This document shows positions 57,955 to 64,000 of a DNA stretch of 64,000 nt, in pieces. The stretch is from contig NW_026683305.1 of NCBI RefSeq assembly GCF_030247195.1, positions 144,501-208,500 of the forward strand, given 5' to 3'. Source of the DNA: Topomyia yanbarensis (Eukaryota > Arthropoda > Insecta > Diptera > Culicidae). Made by a program: the position numbers and the translations under genes. Within the stretch, counting starts at the first letter, position 1, and each line of letters begins with the position of its first letter. Under the pieces are notes generated by a model, which searched no databases, was not told where the DNA came from, and saw only the letters and a program-made list of their open reading frames with translations.

Positions 57955-58673
57955 CTACTTAATGGCTTGGATGAGAAGAGTGCAGGTGTGGGATCCAAGG
58001 ACTTTGCGGACTACCGCTGGTTCGTATTTTGGAGCTAGCTTTTTGCAAAATCCCTTCCTCTTATCCGACAGGTCAAACGTTTGCTTGAGCACTTTCTCCC
58101 CCACCGTATGAGTTACACATTGTGGGTTGGACCGAAGGTTGTACGTTTTGGCATGTCTTTGGTACGCCGTAGCCAGGTTGGTCTTTACTTCCTCGAACAG
58201 TGCCTTCCTCCTTTCTGACACTGCTTTCCCCTCTTCTTCGTTTTGCTGGTAACTGTCGCGTAGGTGGCTGTATTCCCGTCCGTCAGAAATTTTATTCCGG
58301 CCAAACACAACGAAGTACGTGTTGTATTTAGTCGAGTTATGTACTGCATTCCGTATTGCATCTGCGATATCGTGTATATCGTCCGCCCAGTGATTGTGGC
58401 TCATTTTCAATGTGGCCCGAATAGCAGTTGTTATAACTCGGTTGACTCTCTCCTTGTTATTTACCTGTGGGTGGTAGGCGGGCGTCAACCAGTGTGAAAC
58501 GTGATAGGATTCCAACAGGTCTTTGACGCCTTTGATACGAACTGGGAGCCATTGTCTGTCAAAACGATCTCCGGTGTCCCGAACAGTCGGAAGATCATGT
58601 TTTCGACGAAATCTACCAGGGAATTAGCCTTCGCTTCTCGAAACGGTTGAACCAGGATAAATTTGCTGAACAC
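57955..58673 (-). pseudogene. Gypsy B integrase core and C-terminus, frameshifted
   Basis: Two minus-strand frames: 58485-58673 with FSKFILVQPFREAKANSL and TPEIVLTDNGSQF (second catalytic Asp), and 57955-58515 with HWLTPAYHPQVNNKERVNR (catalytic Glu) and a C-terminal NLRSNPQCVTHTVGEKVLK segment. A frameshift near 58510 separates them, and another near 58700 separates both from pol, where the first catalytic Asp lies. The enzyme would insert element cDNA. The breaks are likely disabling unless they are sequencing errors. Confidence 0.8.
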
Positions 58674-61185
58674 GTCGGTGGCTACAAGAAGTCAGGTGTT
58701 TCGATTTCGTCCAGACGGCGGTAATGGTCCAATGTAGTCCAATGTCACGAACTGCCACGGATACTCGACTGGCTTCTGTGCTCCCATCGGCGGTGTGACA
58801 TCGTAGGCATGCTTGGCAGTATTTACGGACGTCGTCGCTCATTTTCGGCCAATGGAAGTGCTCCTTCTCGGAAGCCAAGGTCTTGTCAAAACCGAAATGC
58901 GCTTTTTTTGTGTTCCTTCTGCACAATCTCTTCCCGTTTGTCCTTCGGGGGTAGTACTTCCAAGCAAACCGTGGATCGCTCTGTCGACAGCCGGTCTTTA
59001 CATACTGAAATACCTTCCCGTCGAGTACTTTCCGGTCGCTGTGTTTCCCTGGCTCACCTCGTATTTCCTCGACCAAATCCTCATAGTCGGGGTCGACCTG
59101 CATCAAAGTGATCGTGTCTACTGCTATCGACCGAGATAGGCAATCTGCCAGGATATTCGCCTTGCCTTTTCGATATTCTAGGTCGAAATCGTACGCTTGT
59201 ATGCGCAATGCCCATCGCAGCAACTTAGCGTTTCCGGTCTCTGTACCGAGGTTGAACAGCCACAGCAAGCTTCTGGCGTCAGTGACGACCCGGAATTTCG
59301 TTCCTTCTACATAATGTCGGAAATGGTGAATGGCCGACAATACTCCAAGGCATTCTTTTTCCACTGCGGAGTAGCGACGTTGTGCCCGGTTAAGCTTTTT
59401 GCTGAAGTAGCTTATCACGCGGTTTACTCCCTCTTGTTCTTGAAACAAAGCGGCGCCTATCGCTCGATCAGACGCGTCTGACTCAATAGTGAACATTTTA
59501 GAAAAATCTGGATTTCCGAGGATTGGTGCTGAAGTTAGAACCGATTTCAACTCGTTGAACCCATCTTCGGCTTTCTTTGTCCAGGTAAACCTCTTATTTT
59601 CTTTGGTCAGCAAGTCTGAGATCGGAGCGGTCATTCTGCTGTAGTCCTTAATGAACCGTTGGTAGAAACCTGCCAACCCCATCAGCCTCCGGATATCTTG
59701 TTGAGTCTTGGGTCGAGAATAGTCAAGAATTGGTTGAATTCGAGTACTGTCTATTGCCACGCCGTTTTCACTTAACAGGTACCCTAGGTACATTACCTGT
59801 TTACGGCAGAATCTGGACTTATCAAGCGATATGGTAAAACCTGCTTTCCGAAGACGTTCCGCGACGATTCGTAGCAGCTTTAAATGTTCCTCGAACGTTT
59901 CTGCTGCAATAACTATGTCGTCTAGATACACGAAGACTCTAGGTTCTAGATCAAATCCTATCGCTTTCGCCATTAGACGGGACATAGTGAATGGAGCATT
60001 AATTAGTCCAAAAGGTAACAGCTTGAATCGAAAAACCCCCTCTGCTGTGCAGAAAGCTGTGAGATTTCGACTTTCCTCTTTCAGTGGGATCTGAAAGTAG
60101 GCGTCTTTGAGGTCGATTACAGAAAAATATTTTGCCTTTCCCAATTGTCGGAATATGTCTTGCATATTCCGCATTGGGTAAGTGTCTTTAATCGTCAGTT
60201 TGTTGATCTTCCTCGAATCTAAACACACCCTAACTTTACCGTTTTTCTTACGCACGGGTACCAGGGGATTGGTCCACTCGGAGTAGCATTCCTCGACGGC
60301 ATCTAATTCCTTGAAGCGCTGCACTTCAAGATTCACCGCTTCTTGGACATACGGCGAGCATCGGTAAATCGGTGGGTTGCGCGGCACGGCTCCTTCTCTT
60401 AGTGTTATTTCATGTTCTATCAAGTGTGTTCTTCCGAGTTTTCCGGTGGACGTCAGCTCGAAGCTTTTGATCACTTCCGTCAGTTGTTTTCGTTGCTCCG
60501 TCGTGAGAGTGTGCTCCGTTTCGATGCTGTCCGGATCTGGAGTTGAATCGATAGAGCCTTCGTATACCGGTATGTCCAGAGTTTCGTCGTATTCCTCGTT
60601 GATTACTTCCTCTGGTGGGATCTCAGAAGGTTCAATCGTGAAGCACAGTAGCGATTCATTCTTCGAGTTAACGGTCTCTAGTTCTTCCGGTCCCATTCCC
60701 AAATCAATCATGGGTTTTATCTTAAAGGTTTCCCAAAAATCCGCTCCCAGTATCAGTTCCCTAGAAATTTCCGAGACCATAATGGTTGGTATTACCCTAG
60801 TCAGCCCCTTGTATGTGAACGGTATATTCAGAAAACCCAGACACTTGTAATTTGTGCCGTCTGCGGTGGAGACACGGATCGATGCCGGCTGAATCTTCAA
60901 GCCGTATCGCTCAACTAAATCAAGAGAGTTTAATACGCTTATCCCTGCCCCAGAATCTAAAAGGGCCTCTATCTCTGTTTCAAATATTTTCACTCTAAGA
61001 TGTGGGCATCTACTCACTCGTATTTTTATATGATACACTTGCAGTAATGGATCGTATGTCATATTTTGTCGCATCAAATCGGGAATTTCATTATCAGTCG
61101 GGGTGCTCGAATTCCCTGACTGCCACCCCTTTATTCGTTTCCCTGGCGCGATTGATTGGTTCTGGAACCGGAAGTGCTCGAGCAC
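58624..61185 (-). CDS. Gypsy B pol: protease, RT, RNase H, integrase zinc finger
   Basis: 853 residues, overlapping the nucleocapsid frame by about 55 bp, which suggests expression by ribosomal frameshifting. Protease ALLDSGAGISVL is near residue 75. The RT (about 260-500) has LVPVRKKNGKVRVCLDSRK, FSVIDLKDAYFQIPL, KLLPFGLINAPFTMSRLM and catalytic VYLDDIVIA (about 421). RNase H (about 560-690) has ESDASDRAIGAALF and VVTDARSLLWL. An integrase finger (HFGFDKT, HFHW, CQACLRCH) lies at about 785-815. The last roughly 35 residues are out of frame with the integrase core because of a frameshift near 58700. RT copies element RNA and RNase H removes it. Confidence 0.9.
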   Translation of the reverse strand: MLEHFRFQNQSIAPGKRIKGWQSGNSSTPTDNEIPDLMRQNMTYDPLLQVYHIKIRVSRCPHLRVKIFETEIEALLDSGAGISVLNSLDLVERYGLKIQPASIRVSTADGTNYKCLGFLNIPFTYKGLTRVIPTIMVSEISRELILGADFWETFKIKPMIDLGMGPEELETVNSKNESLLCFTIEPSEIPPEEVINEEYDETLDIPVYEGSIDSTPDPDSIETEHTLTTEQRKQLTEVIKSFELTSTGKLGRTHLIEHEITLREGAVPRNPPIYRCSPYVQEAVNLEVQRFKELDAVEECYSEWTNPLVPVRKKNGKVRVCLDSRKINKLTIKDTYPMRNMQDIFRQLGKAKYFSVIDLKDAYFQIPLKEESRNLTAFCTAEGVFRFKLLPFGLINAPFTMSRLMAKAIGFDLEPRVFVYLDDIVIAAETFEEHLKLLRIVAERLRKAGFTISLDKSRFCRKQVMYLGYLLSENGVAIDSTRIQPILDYSRPKTQQDIRRLMGLAGFYQRFIKDYSRMTAPISDLLTKENKRFTWTKKAEDGFNELKSVLTSAPILGNPDFSKMFTIESDASDRAIGAALFQEQEGVNRVISYFSKKLNRAQRRYSAVEKECLGVLSAIHHFRHYVEGTKFRVVTDARSLLWLFNLGTETGNAKLLRWALRIQAYDFDLEYRKGKANILADCLSRSIAVDTITLMQVDPDYEDLVEEIRGEPGKHSDRKVLDGKVFQYVKTGCRQSDPRFAWKYYPRRTNGKRLCRRNTKKAHFGFDKTLASEKEHFHWPKMSDDVRKYCQACLRCHTADGSTEASRVSVAVRDIGLHWTITAVWTKSKHLTSCSHRRVQQIYPGSTVSRSEG

Positions 61186-61532
61186 CGCTCACAACTGCGG
61201 ATTGTTCTCCCCAAATTTCCGCAGCCGTAGCAAAAAATCAACCTTGGTTTAGTGCACTGCCTCCAACCATGCCCTTCGTCCTGGCAGTTCCAACATTTCA
61301 TTGGTACCTGCTGCTGATTCGATTGATCTATTCTCACCGGTAGATCGCGGGATTGGCGAGAGGTTGATCTCGTGCCGGAGGATGATGCGGGTTCCCTGCT
61401 AGGTCGACTTCTCATCATGTTCAGAGGCGCGGAATGCTCACTATCATAGTCGCTGGAATCTGCATCGATCTGATTGATCGGGTGGCGTGCTTGATTATCC
61501 ATCGTTGTCTGTTGCATTTGCATCTGCTGCAT
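61131..61532 (-). CDS. Gypsy B nucleocapsid part of gag
   Basis: 133 residues with a Gln-rich start, a Ser/Arg-rich middle (SRPSREPASSSGTRSTSRQS) and one good CCHC knuckle CWNCQDEGHGWRQC followed by a Cys-rich CYGCGNLGRTIRSCERC, which may be a diverged second knuckle. It overlaps the end of the main gag frame by 38 bp, so the two are in different frames; a small frameshift in this copy, or programmed shifting, could explain this. It packages element RNA. Confidence 0.7.
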   Translation of the reverse strand: MQQMQMQQTTMDNQARHPINQIDADSSDYDSEHSAPLNMMRSRPSREPASSSGTRSTSRQSRDLPVRIDQSNQQQVPMKCWNCQDEGHGWRQCTKPRLIFCYGCGNLGRTIRSCERCSSTSGSRTNQSRQGNE

Positions 61533-62982
61533 CGATACGATAGTTAAGCCGAATGAGATGCTGCAAATCGTTTATTTCGACGATCGAGATTTTTGATCTG
61601 TAATGCTGCCGCATATTATCCCAAATCACTTCGAATTTTTTTCGCCTCGAAAGTGGTTTGGATAACATTCGGTTCAGCTTCTCGATCTCTGTCACGAAAG
61701 CGATAAACGATTGCTTGCGCTCTTGGATTTTGGACCGAATCCCCTGGTCCTTGTTCGGGTTCCCGAACCGGTAGGTGATGTTCGTTTCGAATACCTCCCA
61801 TGTGTCCAGGTCGTCCACGTATGTAAAAAACCAGTCCGACTCAGCCCCCTCGAGTAGCATATGGATGTCTCTCAGTAAGATTTGCTTGGATACACCCTCC
61901 CGTTCTGCTAACTTTCTCGCCTTGTATAGAAAGTTTTCTACTGTTAGGGACCTTGACTCTCCCGTGAATCGCAACTTCCATTTATCCACACGTCCATACC
62001 CTTCATCTCGTCTACCATGTCTCGTTCTGCGTTGTGGGATTTCGGGTTGCCAACCCAACTGTCTTGTCGATCGATAGCTTCCGTGACTGGACCACTCGTC
62101 TTCTACGCTGTTTCTGTTCCACTGACGTCGTCGCCTTCCATCTTCGTTGTCGCTCGATTCAGTATCCTGGTTCTGTCCCGAGAAACCTGGCAATTGGTCG
62201 GGCGGGGGTTGAACTCTATCCTGGCCGCTTCTTCTCTGGTCGATGCCGCGCATCTCTTCTCTTTCGTGGCGTTGTGTTTCCCAATTTGTAGCTTCATGAA
62301 ACCCACTTCTTATGTTCTGCACGTTGTTGGTTTTGACCTGTTCCATCAGCTCTACCAGTGTCTTTTTCATATTCGTCCATTCTTCCTGTGAAACCGTGAT
62401 CATCGAGCCATCAATCACTGGAGTTTGTTTTTGGACTGCCCCCTTCGACGTGTCTGGAGGATTTTGGAGGATGAATTCCTGAGTCCCCTGGTTTGTCGGT
62501 AGTGTAAACCCGCCTACCTGATTTGACATGGCTGTACCCCCTTCGGCCCCTTGGATAATGTTGTTAATTTGGTCCTTATACGGGGACAGCGGTGGTCCAA
62601 ACTGAAAATCTACCATAACCTTCTCAATTCGTCGTGTTAGCTCCCTCCTCTCTTTCTTTTCTTCTTCACGGGAAGCCAAACACCGTTTCACCTGATACCA
62701 GTAATGCAGTACTCTAGATTCTAATTTCGGTTCCACCTTTCTCGACAATGCCTTCTCTAAATTCACGATTCTTCCTTCTATATACGGGCCCTCGTCCCTG
62801 ATATTCAGAGATGACCGATAGTTTCGACATTCCTGTTGATCTTCCCTGAATAAACTTCTTAGCTGCCTTTGTTTCCCTGGTAAGTTAAGTTTAAATACCT
62901 CTTCTGGTTGCCCACGAATCATTAATTCATAGTCAACTTCTTCTTGATTGAGATCTTCTGCGTGTGGGAAAAGTCGATTCAT
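61495..62982 (-). CDS. Gypsy B gag, matrix/capsid part
   Basis: 495 residues, start at 62982, about 415 bp downstream of the LTR edge. It is mostly charged and helical. The C-terminal third (from about residue 330: KWKLRFTGESRSLTVENFL, WEVFETNITYRFGNPNKDQG) is the retrotransposon Gag capsid region. The N-terminal part includes a possible coiled coil (EEEKKERRELTRRIEKVM). The frame is open throughout. It forms the particle in which reverse transcription takes place. Confidence 0.75.
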   Translation of the reverse strand: MNRLFPHAEDLNQEEVDYELMIRGQPEEVFKLNLPGKQRQLRSLFREDQQECRNYRSSLNIRDEGPYIEGRIVNLEKALSRKVEPKLESRVLHYWYQVKRCLASREEEKKERRELTRRIEKVMVDFQFGPPLSPYKDQINNIIQGAEGGTAMSNQVGGFTLPTNQGTQEFILQNPPDTSKGAVQKQTPVIDGSMITVSQEEWTNMKKTLVELMEQVKTNNVQNIRSGFHEATNWETQRHEREEMRGIDQRRSGQDRVQPPPDQLPGFSGQNQDTESSDNEDGRRRRQWNRNSVEDEWSSHGSYRSTRQLGWQPEIPQRRTRHGRRDEGYGRVDKWKLRFTGESRSLTVENFLYKARKLAEREGVSKQILLRDIHMLLEGAESDWFFTYVDDLDTWEVFETNITYRFGNPNKDQGIRSKIQERKQSFIAFVTEIEKLNRMLSKPLSRRKKFEVIWDNMRQHYRSKISIVEINDLQHLIRLNYRIDAADANATDNDG

Positions 62983-63375
62983 TTTGTAGCATTCACCTCG
63001 TTATAGCAAGTAATAAGGTGATGTAGGCGTATGTATAATGTAATTATAAATGCGAAAAAGCTTAGATTATATTAGGAGAACCAATAAATAACGAAGAAAA
63101 TATAATGTAATGATTGGAAAAAATAAATTAACATGCAAATAACAAATATATAATATGGATTAACTAATTAATGGAAATGATATGTACAATTGAGAAAAGT
63201 CCCCTTTTCAGAGGAGAAGTTACCACACAAAAAAACTTCTTTCTTCGCCCACCTGTATTGCACAGAAATTTTCGTTTTCTTTGAACACCAATCGAAATTG
63301 GTAAGAAAACTAAAAAAAAAACCTAGTTTTGTTGGGTGCCAATGTAACTTGGCTGAAACGAAACTAAAAGCCTGG

Positions 63376-63390
63376 CATTGTTGGGCGCCA
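63376..63390 (-). promoter_or_regulatory. Gypsy B primer-binding site
   Basis: On the minus strand TGGCGCCCAACAATG follows the LTR edge after 1-7 nt, depending on where the LTR is taken to end. TGGCGCCCAAC fits the 3' end of a lysine tRNA, a common primer. A near-copy (TGGCACCCAACAAAA, 63328-63342) lies 48 bp further in. Confidence 0.65.
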
Positions 63391-63397
63391 ATGTAAC

Positions 63398-64000
63398 TGG
63401 CCAGCCTAACGAACTTCCGAGGTAGGTAAGTGGGTGGTTTATGCGCCACTCTCAGTTGAGAGACCACCCACCTGTTATAGAGCTGCCCGGCCTAGTGAGA
63501 CCCCTAGGGAGAAGGTTCTGGTTTACCTCTCATTAGGAAGGAAGCAAGCTAGCTGGAGACACAGTCCGTCCGCGTCGATGATCCGCGTGCTATACGCGCC
63601 AAAGATAATCCGAAACGGCTAATGCGAATTTATTCCGAAACGAAGATTACACTCGCGGGTTGTTATCATCACTGGCAAAGTCCAAACCGCCAATTCGATC
63701 AACCAGAGTTCGACTAGAGAGTGATTCCGGATGGTATCGGGGCCAACCTCCCCAGTAAAAAACAAAACAACCAAAAAACTAACACGACCAGATTTAACTA
63801 GAACTGAAAAACTTCACCAAGACGACAATCAGTACATTTACCCTACGGGATGCATTTTTCTGCTATATCGCAAACAGCACATTTTCGCTACATCAATACC
63901 TTTATTTATACTATCCTCCTTCAGTTTCTCATTCCGATATTCGTTTCAACCTAGCTAGGCAGTTTTCCCTTCCCTTCAATCATCCTCTCTCCTATCTAGT
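63398..64000 (-). repeat. Gypsy B 5' LTR, cut by window end
   Basis: Matches 53682-54284 along its whole visible length, including the terminal hairpin and the pyrimidine-rich TTTTCCCTTCCCTTC segment. The small open frames at 63434-63622 and 63731-63958 are the same as those in the other LTR and are not thought to be genes. Confidence 0.85.

Larger units (their letters stand above)
53682..64000 (-). mobile_element. Ty3/Gypsy element B (incomplete at window end)
   Basis: Minus-strand order: LTR (63398 to beyond 64000), leader with primer-binding site, gag (62982-61495), nucleocapsid (61532-61131), pol (61185-58624), integrase (58673-57955), a long 3' region, and the other LTR from 53682. The first 603 bp of both LTRs are visible and look the same. 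It sits in family C copy 3. Domain order PR-RT-RH-IN defines Ty3/Gypsy; a finer name is not justified. Frameshifts in integrase suggest an inactive but fairly young copy. Confidence 0.85.

Overview
This is a transposon graveyard from an insect genome, most likely a culicine mosquito. The evidence is the AT-rich composition with long (TA)n tracts, a Juan-like Jockey-clade LINE, an I-clade LINE, a tRNA-derived SINE, two Ty3/Gypsy elements and many mosquito-type MITEs. I found no intact host gene. The only host-gene sequence I recognise is a decayed histone H3 copy near 23.5-23.9 kb.

Left part, about 2.7-20 kb: one Juan-like LINE lies on the minus strand and is cut by five younger insertions. 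They are a hAT-type element (2956-5396, duplicated target AAGAGAGC), a TA-flanked element (5458-8257), an ORF1-only LINE derivative (about 9743-11200), a second hAT-type element (11748-16827, target GCTTTGAG with one change in the left copy), and a repeat called here family C (17779-19485). Several of these carry their own passengers: SINEs, MITEs, a LOA/Loner-like ORF1 relic and a 5'-truncated I-clade LINE. Removing each insertion brings the Juan reading frame back together, which supports the boundaries.

Middle part, 20-35 kb: mostly non-coding repeats. These include a 468 bp inverted repeat with a 7 bp spacer, tandem copies of its arm, the H3 pseudogene with its TATA box and a histone-type 3' stem-loop, several MITEs with clear target duplications, a second copy of family C and a modular AT-rich repeat.

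Right part, 35-64 kb: a second nest. Gypsy element A (minus) is split inside its integrase by a full-length I-clade LINE (35745-49446, 12 bp target duplication). That LINE is split by a hAT-type element (37730-44491, 8 bp duplication), which holds a plus-strand CR1/Jockey-type LINE. A small hAT-like MITE (36834-37396) also sits in the I element. Upstream in gag, Gypsy A is interrupted by a third family C copy (52503-53681), and that copy is interrupted by Gypsy element B (53682 to past the window end). Element B has gag, pol and integrase reading right to left and a repeated LTR segment at 53682-54284 and 63398-64000.

The genes are retrotransposon proteins: nucleic-acid-binding ORF1/Gag proteins, AP endonuclease plus reverse transcriptase in the LINEs, and protease, reverse transcriptase, RNase H and integrase in the Gypsy elements. 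Nearly all carry stops, frameshifts or insertions. The boundary calls rest on target duplications and terminal repeats read directly from the sequence. Family names rest on recognised protein motifs, with no database search.
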